DNA of 64,000 nt from Folioceros fuciformis. Lineage: Eukaryota; Anthocerotophyta; Anthocerotopsida; Anthocerotales. A model generated the notes under the pieces. It saw only the letters and a list, made by a program, of their open reading frames with translations. It was not told the origin of the DNA and did not search any database. Within the stretch, counting starts at the first letter, position 1. Every line of letters starts with the position of its first letter. The stretch spans positions 153,434 through 217,433 of the forward strand of contig JBNGIO010006284.1 in the NCBI GenBank assembly GCA_049999805.1. The letters run 5' to 3'. The position numbers and the translations under genes were made by a program. This document shows, one piece after another, positions 9,513-22,159 of the stretch.

Positions 9513-10991
9513 TCATTCCAGAATCACAGTTGATGAAGCTGGTGTTCTCTTGGCCCACAAGATGGCTATCACAAAGCTTACAATGGAAGCAACTAATATG
9601 ATCAGAAGAGCAGAGAGTTTTGTTGTGAGGCCACTGTGAGGGCTGGCAAAGAACGCCGCCGATGTTGCAGCACTCTGCCAGATCTTCCATTGGGCAAACG
9701 CAGCCTCGGTGTCGTAGGGATAGAGGGTGCCCAAAAGTGCACTGATTTGCGTGTTGAAAGCAGCATCCCCTATACCCCACAGGCTAGCAATGCCAAATAG
9801 AGCCAAGTAGTCCTGCAGCGTCTCTGTGTAGCTCTGTTTGGAGAACAGCCTGAGTATGACTATCAGTTGCAGGAATGCACCACCGCAAGCTATGACTGCG
9901 ATGGACGTCAGACCCGTGGGGTATCGACCCACCAGCACAGAAGCTAAGGCGTCTGCTGCACCATGCACTGCCATCACCCCTCCCACCCAGGATATGCCTA
10001 GAGCTGGAGTGACTATATCCTTGGTGAAGTCCCCCCATATGAAAGCCTGTTGCAGACCCGTGTAGACCAGGAGGAGGATGAATAGCAGCATTCTCCTCTC
10101 ATAGAGGATGGAGAATGTGGACCTCACAAAATCGCTGTCAGGACCTCCTGGCCTTGGTGAATCAATCAGAGGCCTGTGCTTGGCCAAGTCGGTGTGAGAG
10201 CGGAGAAAGCATGCCAAAATTGTGCCTACTAGCAAAAACCCCAAGAAGACGGAGAAAAGAAGCACAGTCCCAGGCGTGGCTTCATTTGGCCTGATGTCAG
10301 AACCTTTCTTGTAAGACAGCATGGCAAGAGTGACCAGATTCCCTAGCACTTGATTGGCAGCAAACACTCCCCAGAACTCGCCGTTGAAGCTCCCAATTGC
10401 AGCCGCCTCAGATATGTTGCACAGTGCAGCATGGTTCTTGGCTGCGCAGGTGAGGTACGTCCCCTCCGCAACCCATAGCAGCGAAGCTGTGAAACCCAGA
10501 AGCATCGAGGCAGGAATCAAGGTGTACCAGGTTGGATACAGATTAGCTCCTATGAAAGCCCAGTATCCTGACAACCCGAAGACAATGGCCTGCTTGGAGC
10601 CCAGCCAGATGACGAGAAGGGGAGCCACGAGAGACGATAGGGTGAGCGACAGATACAGCACCCCCAAAGAGATGGATCCCAGACCATGATCCACATGAAG
10701 ACTGCTCTCCAAATTCTGCGTGGCACCATAAGCCAGAAAGACGAGGAGGAAGCAGAGACTGAGCATGTGCAGGTCTCTCAGAAACGGGCTGCTGCTAGTC
10801 TTCTCCTGAGAATCGGATCGGACAAGAGCAGGCCCTCTCTCCTCCCCGCTGATGCTCTGCTGCCTCCACGGAGCTGGAGCAGATTTCCGAAGTAGAGCTT
10901 CCTCTCCATCATCAGAACTGTCCAATGCTGGGGATGGTGGTGCCACCTCTTCAGGGCCCGACACAAGACTCGATGATCTTGAGATTGCCAT
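9513..10991 (-). CDS. UNC93-like membrane protein (major facilitator type)
   Basis: A single exon encodes 492 residues from the first ATG at 10991 (MAISRSSSLVSG); an upstream GTG-opened extension has no ATG. Residues 1-80 are Ser/acidic-rich and probably cytosolic. The membrane part shows about eleven hydrophobic segments, beginning FLLVFLAYGATQNLESSL, a hallmark of plant UNC93-like proteins, and including SLGVLYLSLTLSSLVAPLLV, KQAIVFGLSGYWAFIGANL, LLWVAEGTYLTCAA, GEFWGVFAANQVLGNL, and FALFG-type end IASLWGIGDAAFNTQ. Family members in Arabidopsis are linked to potassium balance and abscisic acid responses, but the transported species here is unknown. It is divergently arranged with REV3, separated by a GC-rich region. 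It ends with the basic tail LWAKRTPASSTVILE. Confidence 0.9.
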   Translation of the reverse strand: MAISRSSSLVSGPEEVAPPSPALDSSDDGEEALLRKSAPAPWRQQSISGEERGPALVRSDSQEKTSSSPFLRDLHMLSLCFLLVFLAYGATQNLESSLHVDHGLGSISLGVLYLSLTLSSLVAPLLVIWLGSKQAIVFGLSGYWAFIGANLYPTWYTLIPASMLLGFTASLLWVAEGTYLTCAAKNHAALCNISEAAAIGSFNGEFWGVFAANQVLGNLVTLAMLSYKKGSDIRPNEATPGTVLLFSVFLGFLLVGTILACFLRSHTDLAKHRPLIDSPRPGGPDSDFVRSTFSILYERRMLLFILLLVYTGLQQAFIWGDFTKDIVTPALGISWVGGVMAVHGAADALASVLVGRYPTGLTSIAVIACGGAFLQLIVILRLFSKQSYTETLQDYLALFGIASLWGIGDAAFNTQISALLGTLYPYDTEAAFAQWKIWQSAATSAAFFASPHSGLTTKLSALLIILVASIVSFVIAILWAKRTPASSTVILE

Positions 10992-12437
10992 CTCCACTAC
11001 GCACACCTTCACCGTCTTCCTACAAGATGATCCACCTGAACCTGAACCTACACCTACACCTACACCACATGAAGCCTTCACGTCCACACTACCATATCCA
11101 ACGCCTCTCCCCTACTCAGCTACAACCCACCATCACATCACACTGCAACCTCCTTCTGCCAAATCCGCTATTAGTCATCCTCATATAGAGCATTACAGAA
11201 CAGAAGTACTACTCCTCCAATGCCCCATACCACCGTCACCTTTCCAGATACCCATCGCCAAGAATCTCATCGCCAGTTCCTTCAGCTCCACAGTCACAGA
11301 AATGCATGGCTGCCACTCCGGTTCGCCCCATTGCTCTCAAACTCTGATTGCACACGACCTCGACCAGAGCCGATCACGACAGCCCCCGGGCCCCTGCTCG
11401 CCCCAGGTCTGTCCCCGCGGGACTGCCATGACCCAACCCAAAATCGGGTCTCCCACTGCCATGCTACCTGGATGCTGTCCGCCCAGGAACCCACAACAGC
11501 CAGCCCATCACGGCACCCGTTACAGGCAGACCGCACGGTCACAGGATCGAGGTGCTGCAGCGCCAGCTGCGAGCGGCCCAGTCTCTAGCTGCTCTCCTGG
11601 GCATCGCCCACAAGAAGCGACCAGGACGCAGAGCGCAGCACTCTGGCATTTATACTGGCTCATGGCCCGATTCAGCTTCCATCGCAGAGGGAGAGAGAGG
11701 CTGGGCTGCGGCGGCGGCGGCGGCGGCTGCGGCTCGGCTTCGGTTTCTCTGCTTCGGTTGCTGACTGCCCAGTGGCTGCCCCCCTCAGTTCCCTGCGCAG
11801 TAAAATCTTCCTCTCCTGGCCATCTTCTTCTTCCAGTATGTATGCATGTACGCAGCTCCCGCTGCTCCCTTCGGCTTTTCTACGTTCCAGCGTCTCGCAA
11901 TTCCAACAGTAGATTCCAAACTGTACAACAACGCCGGACAAACAACGTGTGCTCTGGCCAGGTGTCTGCTGTGCCCACCGTGCTCTCGAGCCCTGTCCAC
12001 ACCGCGGGGTTGTGGCCCGTGTCCACGCCAGGGCATGTCCGGACTCCACAACTGCCACTGCGTAGACGCTGGTGGGGCTCGTTCGATGCTCCAGATTTTT
12101 CCCCTGCATGTCCTGCCGACATGACCATGGGGCGAGAGTGACGTGAGATACGTAGCATCGGAATCTGCTCATGCTCCCAGTGGGGTCCTTGGTCAAGCTG
12201 GAATTCTTCATCCGATTTGACTCCAATCAGTGCAACCCAACTGCCCGGGGTGATTGGAATCAAGCTTGATCAGGCGTCATTCAATTTGGGGGTTACGGCT
12301 CCGGCACTGTCACTTGCAGACCAGCGTTTTGCCGCCATGGCCGTGACACCGGTCCAGGCTCGTGAGACTGGGGAATAATTGCACTGGACAGACAGGATTG
12401 CCGTATCTCGAATCGTTTGGACTCGCATTTGGAGGGA
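10992..12437. promoter_or_regulatory. Shared divergent upstream region of UNC93-like and REV3
   Basis: About 1.4 kb separates the two divergent start codons. It is rich in C and CT on the plus strand next to UNC93, with a (CGG)n-like tract around 11710-11740. Long open frames on both strands here reflect base composition and have no recognisable protein family. A bidirectional promoter is inferred from position only; no core promoter element is certain. Confidence 0.4.
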
Positions 12438-15400
12438 ATGGCTCTTGTGAGTCCCAAGACTGACAGCCTGCCCAGCTCCAGGAAGGGCAGCCAGGAAAAC
12501 CGATTGTTCAGTATCCGAATTGTCAACTTCGACTACTACACGGCTCCCCCTTTGCCTGAGCTGGACTTGGGATACTCCACCTTCCAGGGTAGGGGGCCCC
12601 TCTGCCACCACATATCTGGATTGGTTGTTCAGCTGAAGGGAGCATAAGAGTTTGCTCTCTGTCTCGACTGTGCAGGCCGCACAATTGAAGAAGTTCCCGT
12701 TGTTCGGATTTTCGGGTCTACTACAGCGGGCCAAAAGACATGCCTGCACTTGCATAGGGTACGGGTGAACTTGGGTACAACAGTACTTGCATGTCATGCT
12801 GTGTCGGTCCATTCGTTCAGCAATTGTTGATGCAAAGTCTGCAACAGATCTTCCCTTATTTCTACGTCCCTTACGAGGACGATCTCCCCCAGGATGTGAA
12901 TGAAGGTATTGCACCGTGTCGTCGGGCACTGAGTTCACTTTTGTTTTGATTGTGGCATGTAGACATTCTGGGTTCTCGCATGTTGCAGTGGGTGTATGAG
13001 TCTTTTGTTAACTCAATAAGAATGCTGACCTGCTCATTTCTTCTGCTGTTTCTTCAGCCTTCGCGTATGTCCGCTGTCTCGGATTGGCCATTGAGCAAGC
13101 CATGAAGGTACTAGCGTTTGATACTTACCATCTTGACCATGGACCGGCATGACAGCGGGTGCATCTCAAGAGCTTAGGCATTGAAAATGTAAGCCCACCT
13201 TGCAGATGTCCAGCCGCGCTGCTGGGAAGAAGCAACATGTTCACTGTTGTAGCCTGGTCCGTGGTAGGAGGTACTATGGATATCATCCAAATGAGCAATT
13301 GTTTGTAAAGATTGTCCTGTATCCTTACACACCTGCTGGATGTGCTGCTGGTTAACATGTTCTGCCTGCTCGTACTGAATTCAGTAATTCTGCCGCATGT
13401 TCAAGTTTGGCTAGTCTTTGTGCAGAGATGTTTTATCACTCTGAAAGAGTATACACTTAACATCATTCAGCTACCATCCACAGGACGTACCTCGAATAAC
13501 TGCTTTGCTCACGGTAAGCCCTGCTCAGTTTTGCCCATCTCATCTAGACAAGACAGTGAGATGCCTGATTGTCAAATAGTGTTCATGTTGTTACAGGCTG
13601 GTGGGATTATGAATCGGAAGTTCCAACCACATGAGTCTCACATTCCATACCTCCTTCAGTTTCTGGTATGGTTTTTGGCCATTCTTGAGGCCAGCGTTCT
13701 TCGTGCTGTCCTGGTCATATGGGGTAAGGTGATTAGGACATCCTCACGGTTTCTTGTGCTTGCTGCTTCTGGGTATCTCACTTTATAAGATATTCGTCCA
13801 GATTGACCACAACTTGTCTGGAATGGCTCATATACATCTTGCAAAAGTGAGGCTACGACATCCGCTGCCAGATCACTCATTGGACAGAGCTCAGCTGTTG
13901 AAACATCTAAAGGAATCGTTAAGGAAGCAAGATACTGTGACACAGGCCGGGAAGGAAGGTCGTTTGGACATACTTGTAAATCAAGCGAAGACGAGCACTG
14001 CATACAATGACTCTAAGCTGCCTGGAGGTCCACCGTCCTCTCTTTCAGTGGGAGATGAGTCCAATGTCTGGCTGAAAAACACGGTTCCAGTAGAATGGAT
14101 TTGGACTTCGGATGGAGATGCTGCACCTTCAAGGCACAGCGCTTGCGAGCTGGAAGGTGACGGCTTAGCTGAAGGTATGTCGTTTGCTTGGTAGCTGAGA
14201 TGAAAACTATCCTGTTATGTGTCCAAATTGCAAGGCTACCCTAAAGATATGGAATGAAGTAATTAACTGTTGCGTCTGCAGACATTTTGAACAAGCGCGA
14301 CCTTCTGTTTGTGCCGTTGCAAACTGCAGGGCCTGATATTAGGACGGTGCAATCACTGGTACCTATTTGGGAGGTTGGTTTCTGAAACTCTAAGCAGGGT
14401 GTTTGAAGGTGGTGTAAAAGGAAAGCGTTTTTTCAGCAACTCTGTGCTTTTGCATGAGCTGGGTGCGCATGCCGTTATATCAAGCTTGTGAACAGCTTCC
14501 GAAACAAGATGCTCACCATGTGTCTGTGTGTTGGGTCATCAATATGTTTGCAATGCAGGAAGAGCTTCAAAGAACAGGTGAAGAAGGAGCTGCCGGATCC
14601 CTCGCTCAATCTTCTCCCGGAGAAAGGGTGTTGCCTCCCATAGCCTCTCATGAGCAAGCAATGCGAAATGTGCTTTTGGACATAGTTCGCGAATTTGAGT
14701 CTAGGCATGCAGGAACTGGGAACACACAGGACGGCAGTCCTTTAAAGGGGGCACTATCTGTAGAAGTCGCAGCTCCTTCAGAAGTAACACCTGACAACAT
14801 GGGTGAGGTTGTTCAGAACCAGGCTCTGGAGATCGAGGAGAAGAGCAATGCCACGTTGGAACAGCGAGGCCTGGGTCGGAAGGAGGGCGGACTATCGGTA
14901 ACATCAGATCAGGTTTCTTCAGTGTCACCCCAACGAAAAGCAAGGGATATGTGGATTGCTGGTAGCCTTCTGAAGTGCACACAAGCGGCAAATGTGCAAG
15001 AAATTAGTGGTCCCCAAGATGAAGCGAGATTACCACAAGATTGGATACCAGGATCGGGAGAAATATATTTTCCTGGACAAGATCATATGCAAGGCCTTGT
15101 GAATGAAGAAATTGTCAAGGAACAGTTTACACAAGCTTCTGAGCCTCAGGTATTCATGCTTATGCTGCAGTTGATTCTCAGACAGCTAATCTTTGAACGT
15201 TTATACTAACCCAGTGTTGCTTCCAGGGCACAGAAAAGGAAGTTCTTGATTTGCTTTGTTGGATGGGTGGTGCCCAAGATGAGATAGATGTTGAGGCCAG
15301 CGATGATGGAGATGAGCAATGCTCTCAAGAGCTCGAGTTTAGCCAGATGTTTCGTTCGTCTGGGGTGCAGGCAGCATTAACTCGAGCTCTATCAGCATAT

Positions 15401-18400
15401 GAAGTTGCCTCCAACGCTGAATGCCAAGAGATACTGAGCTGTTACACAGAGGGTAAAGATAAACTCGAAGCAGGATCTTCAGAGGAAGAAGGCAGACATG
15501 ATCAAGGGCTGACCGAATCCAGCGATGAAGACAGTATCACGAGTTTGAACCCAATTCAAGCAGGAGCAGAGTCATGGCAGAGGAGCCAATCTCCAAAATC
15601 AGGAGAACACATGGATCACAAAAACGATGTTAGAAGTTCACAAGCTGGACCTACAATCCCGCAGGTTGACGGTCAGTATGATGAGCAGAATGACATTGAT
15701 ACTAAAGGGGCTCCCTGCTGCTCTGGAGATCGACCCATGGAGACAGAGACCCCTGAGTTGACCATAGACCTTGATTCTATGTCATCCAGTCACCCACAAT
15801 TAGTGCGTGCATCTTCTTTGCACCCCCCAAAGGGTCTGAAGAGGAAAACCTCGTCAATCTTACAAACCTCCAAACTTCCAGCTGTCAGGGCCACCAAGCC
15901 ACAGGTCTCCTGGTGCACTTTGCCTGTAACTGGCGTGGAGACTGCGTCAGCAGCATCAGGGCACAAAAGTGAGGAACGGTTGCCTTCTGGGAAGGAACTT
16001 TCGAGGCCTTCCATTGCTGAAACAGGACTCTGTGGGGAAACGTCAAAATTGAATCCAGAAAGGAGTTCCTCCTTACGTGCTTTAATGAGGCGACGTCGGG
16101 GAAGAAAGCGAAAGCAGCGGGAAGCTGGGCATCAGAATGAAACCAGCATGCCTGTGGATGCTACTGAGCCTAAAAGAATTGCTGGGATGGAGGTGAGTGG
16201 GAAGAGCGACGAGATGGAACAAACGCTGACTGGCAAGTGGGATACGGGACTAGCTGACAGAGGTGACAACCGAGACTGTGGCGGAGGACAGAAACATGAT
16301 GATGGTTCTGTTTTGGGTCAGGAGGGTGCACTTAGTTTGCGGGAACCAGCCCTTGAAACTGGCTATGTACATAAGTTCAGTTTGCTGAATACTTCATGTC
16401 TTCCAGAGGACCAAGAAAATCTGTCTTTTGGATTTAAGTCCACTCTAAAAGGGGACAACAGGGTGGATCTAAGACATGATGAGCTGCCGTTTGTTGGCAA
16501 CCAGTTTTCTGTGTCCGACACTGTTTGTTTTCATGATGTGAAAAACGTTAAGCTTCGCACAAGGGGAGAGGGCCATGAACACTCTACAGATAGGGAGAGA
16601 TGTGTTTCAGAAGATTTTTCGCCAAGGAAGGTTTGTGAGACATTAAAACAAGCAGTTTGCTACTCTAACAACCCTGGTGGTGACGTATCAGTTGTGTTCA
16701 AGAAACCACAAACCCAGTGCCGCTCTTTCGGTGGTGCCCAGCATGGATCTGACCATGAGGCGTCAACATCTACTTTTGTTTCAAACGCTGATTCAATCTC
16801 ACTGCAGAGTCTGAAAATGAAGTCTGAGAAAATGGAGACTGCCCACCCCAAGACTCAGCTTGATAGAACAGGGAAGGTGGATTTAGAGCCTTGCCCTGGT
16901 GAGTCGTCTTTTGAGCTTGGCCTTCAAGTACCTGCAGGACACGTCCCTCCAGCAGAATCAGATGAACAAAGGGATGGTGAGAAGGATCTTGCAGAATGTA
17001 CACCGAAGCAAGATTGCGACAGTGATTCATGGTGGAGAAAAGGTCGCTCGTCATTGATGAGCTATTCCACACTGCCGGTTTACCAGGATGATGCAAGTGA
17101 AACTCTCTACTCTTTACGATATAACAGGAAGCCACCAAGCCCAGCTCACTGCCTCGACACTTTTTCCAACCATGGTCTCAATTCAGAAGAGCATGGCACA
17201 GTCTTTTTTGGAAATGTCAAGGATGTATCGGCTCAGCCCACGGTCATGGCTGGTTTAGTATTTCACTGTGAGTAGTACGCTTGAATTTTGAGTCAATGCT
17301 GCTGATTTTCTTTTAAAGGCAAGTCATCTCACACAACTTCTAATTTGCTGCAGGGAGGTCAAAGGAAGGTGTGCATTTGCCGCCATTCCTTTTTGGATCA
17401 CCAGGGAAAGTGAGCAGATCTGAGCAAGCATCTAAGGAAAGGGAATATGTGGAGACGGAGCTCTGGGGTCTACAGCAGGGTGGAGATGGTAGAATGGGAG
17501 TGCCCGTGCACTTTGAAAATGATGGGAGCATGTTCTACGTCCTGACACCGGCCCGAAGTCCTCCCTCCTGCTCAGCCGTTCAGGACTGGCTGCAGCAGAA
17601 GACGTCAAAAGGTGGTGATGGCCCTGGCAAGAAAGACAAACAAGTTTTCACCGTGGATCCGAATACAGGAAAGCTGGTTGCACTTGAAGGTGATGCACAA
17701 ACCCAGACGACCCAGTCGTTCACTCAAGGATCCCTGGAGGATAATGAGTACTACAGACCTGCATCGCCAAAGTATGATGAGAAGCACGTGCTGACTGTGC
17801 CTTTCACTTCCACTGATCACCATCTTGCGGCCTTGTCTGTTGATAAGAATTTATCTGTACAAAGACTGGGTGGGAAGATGCCCCCAGATGTTAACACGAA
17901 AACCCACAACCCAGGCAGTAATGAAGGCCTGCTGAATGCTCAGGATGAAGTAATTGGAGGTGAAGAGAATCAGGGCGCCAAAAAGGATCATGCCAGTTCC
18001 ATAGTCCTTGGTGAAGCTATTGATACAACGAAGGATATTGCAAAGCTTACCCGACAATGGCGTGATGTTTCACAAATAACAGCCCCAGTCATCACAGCAG
18101 CTCAGATAACCCCTCTCAGTCAATCTGGATTTCGAGATCCAGCAAGTGAAGGTGGTGGTCAGCAACTCACTTTGGCAAGCATAGAGGTCAGACATGTTTG
18201 CAAGGACTTGACTGGTGCGTGTTGCTTAATTGCCATCTTGCTGAGTTAAAGTGTTTCGCATTTCAGATCTATGTACAGACCAGAGGAGATTTGCGACCTG
18301 ACCCTAGATATGATGCGATCGGCTGCATAATTATAGTGTTTCAAGATGACCATCAGAACCGAGAACAGACTACGTTTGTTTTGATTAGAGATGAAACTTG

Positions 18401-21400
18401 CTGGCTTCAGAATAAGTAAGCGGAAGATTCTGATGTCTGTCTATTTCCTTGTATTATGCGTTCGTATTTTGAGTAACATCGCCAGTTTGCGTGTAACAGG
18501 AATGTGGATGGAATCACTTCTTGTGAGCTGATATATTTACCCAATGAAGCCGCGCTGTTCAGCTGCCTTGTACAGTTGGTGAAGCTGTATGATCCAGATA
18601 TTTTGATAGGATGGGAGATCCAGCGTTTCTCTCTGGGGCTTTTGGCAGAAAGGGCTTCCAATATTGGCATTGGACTCCTCAAGCAACTTTCTCGAACACA
18701 GCGAGGGAAAGATGCGGATCTTCCTGGACAGCAGGATGCCCAAAGGAACTCAGATAAGAGCCTTTTTGAAGGAAAGCAGGTCGAGACCACAGGGGCTAAT
18801 GAACCTATCATAGATGATGAGTGGGGAAGAACTCATGGAAGTGGCATATACGTTGGTGGTCGGATTGTTTTGAACTTATGGCGGATCATGCGCGGGGAAG
18901 TTAAACTTGGAATATACTCGTTGGAAGCGGTAGCAGAGCTGGTATTGAGAAGAAGGGTTCCTCGCATACCGTGGAGAACTTTGTCAGAATGGTTCTCTGG
19001 GGGACCAGGTGGTGCCCGGTTCAGGTGTCTAGAGTATTTCGTGGACAGAGCAAGGCTTAATCTGCAGATAATGGATCAACTTGACCTGGTGGGAAGTTAC
19101 TTGTCCTCTTGTGTTGTTTTCTTGGCCGAATGAATGATGAGATCTTCTCCAGAGACCTGATGCATCTCAGTTCCTGATAAGCAGGTCAATCGTACAGCTG
19201 AACTGGCACGAATTTTTGGCATAGACTTCTTTTCAGTATTTTCACGTGGATCACAGTATCGAGTTGAATCTATGATGCTACGCTTAGCGCACACGCAGAA
19301 CTTTCTTATGGTCTCTCCAAGTAAACAGCAGGTATATGAGTCTCCAAGCCCAAGTCCAGATACCATGAGCCGGACCTGATGCCCCCATGAACTGAACTTG
19401 AATGACTGTCTGTAGGTAGCTGCACAACCGGCAATGGAATGTCTTCCCCTGGTCATGGAACCAGAGTCTAGATTCTACACCAGCCCGGTGGTGGTGCTAG
19501 ACTTCCAGTCACTGTACCCATCAATCATCATTGCCTACAATCTCTGTTTTTCCACGTCCCTTGGAAAGATTGTCTCGCAGAACCCAAAGCAACTAGGGGT
19601 GACCTCAATGTATGTCCAGCCAGCTTTGTTGGCTGAACTCAAGGAGAAGCTGATACTCACTCCTAATGGTGTTATGTTTACTCCTCCTGAGGTCGGTGGT
19701 GAGTTGTTGCAATCGTTAGCATGCAGACTGTTCCATGTGTGTGTCAGATGCATCGCTCACTCGGGAGCTGGAAATGCAGGTCTGTCGTGGTGTGCTGCCC
19801 AGGTTACTAGATGAGATACTCAGTACCCGCATTATGGTGAAGAAAGCAATGAAAAAACTTGCCCCGAAGGAAAGGGTCAGACAAAGGGTATGAACTTCAC
19901 CAGAACTCATTGGGGCATTTGCATGGCCCATCTCCTCATGTTGTTGGTACATAAGTCGCCATGATGTCCGATCGTGCTGAAAATGACAAACCCTCGTGCA
20001 GGTTCTCAATGCAAGACAATTTGCTTTGAAGTTGATAGCAAATGTGACTTACGGATACACAGCTGCCGGTTTCAGTGGCCGTATGCCATTTGCAGAGCTT
20101 GCTGACAGCATTGTCCAGCTTGGACGCATAACTTTAGAGCGAGCAATCCATCTGGTGAATGCACATCCGACATGGGGGGCCAGGGTTGTGTATGGGGACA
20201 CGGACAGGTAAGGATGATGATCTTGTTGATAATCGTGGATGCCTATAACTCTACATCTGGCTCCAGAATGGTGTGTTGGTTTCTCGGATAAGCCATCGAA
20301 GTTCTCTGTTGTTGGCAGCTTGTTTGTTCTTTTAGAAGGTCGAACACGAGAGCAGGCATTCAAGATTGGTCAGGAAATTGCCTCGACCGTAACAGCAGGA
20401 AATCCTCCACCCATTGTCCTGAAGATGGAGAAAGTATACCATCCGTGCGTTCTTCTCACCAAGAAACGGTATGTGGGTTACAGCTACGAGAGTGTGGGAC
20501 AACAAAAACCGTTTTTTGATGCCAAGGGCATTGAAACAGTACGTAGAGATAGTTGCGCTGCAGTGAGGAAGACTATGGAAAGCTGTCTGAGGATTCTTTT
20601 TGAATCTAAAGATCTGTCCAAGGCAAGTTTGTTTGTTTCAACTGCTCTACCTTCTCTACCAGCTGTTGGGTGTATGACATCCTCTTGCTTTCTTGCAGGT
20701 GAAACAATACCTGAGACGACAATGGGGTAAAATAATTAGTGGAAGAATATCTGTGCGTGACTTCATTTTTGCGAAGGAGGTGCGATTGGGTACATACAGT
20801 GCAAATGCATCAGTGCTCCCTCCAGCAGCCATAGTTGCTTCTAAGGCTATGAGTGTCGATCCACGAGCTGAGCCACTGTACGGTGAACGGATCCCTTACG
20901 TTGTCATCCATGGTGAACCAGGCGCTCGCCTGGTGGACATGGTTGTAGATCCTCACACACTCTTGAGCAACCCCCTTACTTTGCGGCTGCATGATATTTA
21001 CTACATCACAAAGCAGATCATACCTGCTCTGCAAAGGATTTTTGGCCTTGTGGGAGTTGAGCTGAAGGTATGGTACAACGAAATGCCTCGGGTTTATCAG
21101 CTTCCGTCCAAGAAGCCCCTTCATCCAAAAGGCAAGTCAGATTTGGTGAAATTGCAATATCGAGCCACTCATAGAGCGACGATAGATAACTACTATCTTT
21201 CTCGCCATTGTCCTGTCTGTGGAACTTTTACTCGTGGTTCGGGTGCTGTTTGCCCCACCTGCTCCAAGGATCCTATGCTGGTGACAGTGGTCATGACTGG
21301 CCGAACATCTCAGTTGGAGCGCGAACTGAAACATCTGGAGACCGTAAGCATCAACTCTCTTTTCACACCACTGGTTGTCTTTGCAGTACCAAGTTGGATA

Positions 21401-21659
21401 GTATGCCACTTGTCAGAATGAGTTAGAGCTAATAAGTTACAGTATTGCACCATTCTGATCTCCCTCCTTTTCTTCTCAGATATGTCGGCATTGTGGTGGT
21501 GACGATGGCAAGCCCGAGCGAAAGATAAGTTGTGTGTCATTAGACTGTCCTGTCTTTTTTGAAAGGCGTAAAGCGGACACAGAGTTACAATCTGCTGTAG
21601 CTACACAACTACATGCCTGCACCAGTCCACATGGTTTGCTTCAATCCGAACTTTTCTAG
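12438..21659 (+). CDS. REV3: DNA polymerase zeta catalytic subunit REV3
   Basis: REV3 is the B-family translesion polymerase. Twenty exons join in frame to 2368 residues: 12438-12588, 12676-12758, 12848-12905, 13058-13107, 13206-13350, 13580-13665, 13802-14174, 14282-14373, 14559-15149, 15227-17267, 17354-18186, 18267-18415, 18500-19088, 19185-19331, 19416-19691, 19780-19887, 20002-20207, 20319-20622, 20699-21343, 21480-21659. N-terminal text is typical ([29 protein letters not shown]). A long Ser/acidic, low-conservation middle fills exons 9-11. Palm motifs are intact: DFQSLYPSI about 1825-1833, [11 protein letters not shown] about 1933-1943, YGDTDS 1988-1993, then KKRYVGY. The C-terminus has both cysteine sites: CPVC/CPTC (2265-2282) and CRHC...C...C (2311-2332), the latter the iron-sulfur site that holds accessory subunits. 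The intron after 20622 starts GCAAGT, a GC-AG intron. Length is between the Arabidopsis and human proteins. Confidence 0.96.
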
Positions 21660-22159
21660 AAACCTGAGAATGCCGGCTGTCGGCACTCCCATGTATACAT
21701 ACTATCTTCTCGCTGCTGGTTAGGTTAACCCATAAAAGCGAGGAGCAATTGTTTGATGCTTTCAAGCTTTAAGGACTTGCCTCCGCTGTTCTGAAGTCCC
21801 TTATGGCTTCGAAGTTTAAAGAGAGGCTCAAAGGGTCTCCCCTCCAACACAAATCTAGAGCATATGCCGTGAAAATATGAAGTAGACTGCTTCCATCGTC
21901 CTTCGGCGAGTTCGATTCTTCCACTGTCTGTCGATGGGTCCATTCCGTCCTTTTCCGTACTTAAAAAGGAAGTTTTCCCTTCTGGCTGAAATGCAGACAT
22001 ACAGGACGTGCCTTCTGGAATGTAAAACATGGAGCATGTTCCTCCCTGAATCACTGTAAGACCAATTGTGATAAAACCGGGTTCCAGTTTCTTCAGAGCT
22101 CGCTGTTTTGTCCCAAAGTCTCTGCTCATAGCATCCGACCACTATTGACAGATGATGGG
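21660..22159. other. Tail-to-tail spacer between REV3 and the first PPR gene
   Basis: This 500-base stretch carries the 3' flanks of two convergent genes. No coding family, tRNA or repeat is recognised. Confidence 0.45.

Noticed and set aside
10852-12141. Long plus-strand open frame of 429 codons
   Set aside because: It overlaps the 5' half of the UNC93-like gene on the opposite strand and runs into GC-rich leader. The product is low-complexity Pro/Thr/Ser text with no family features.
12270-12938. Minus-strand open frame of 222 codons over the first REV3 exons
   Set aside because: It is antisense to exons that join perfectly into the REV3 N-terminus.
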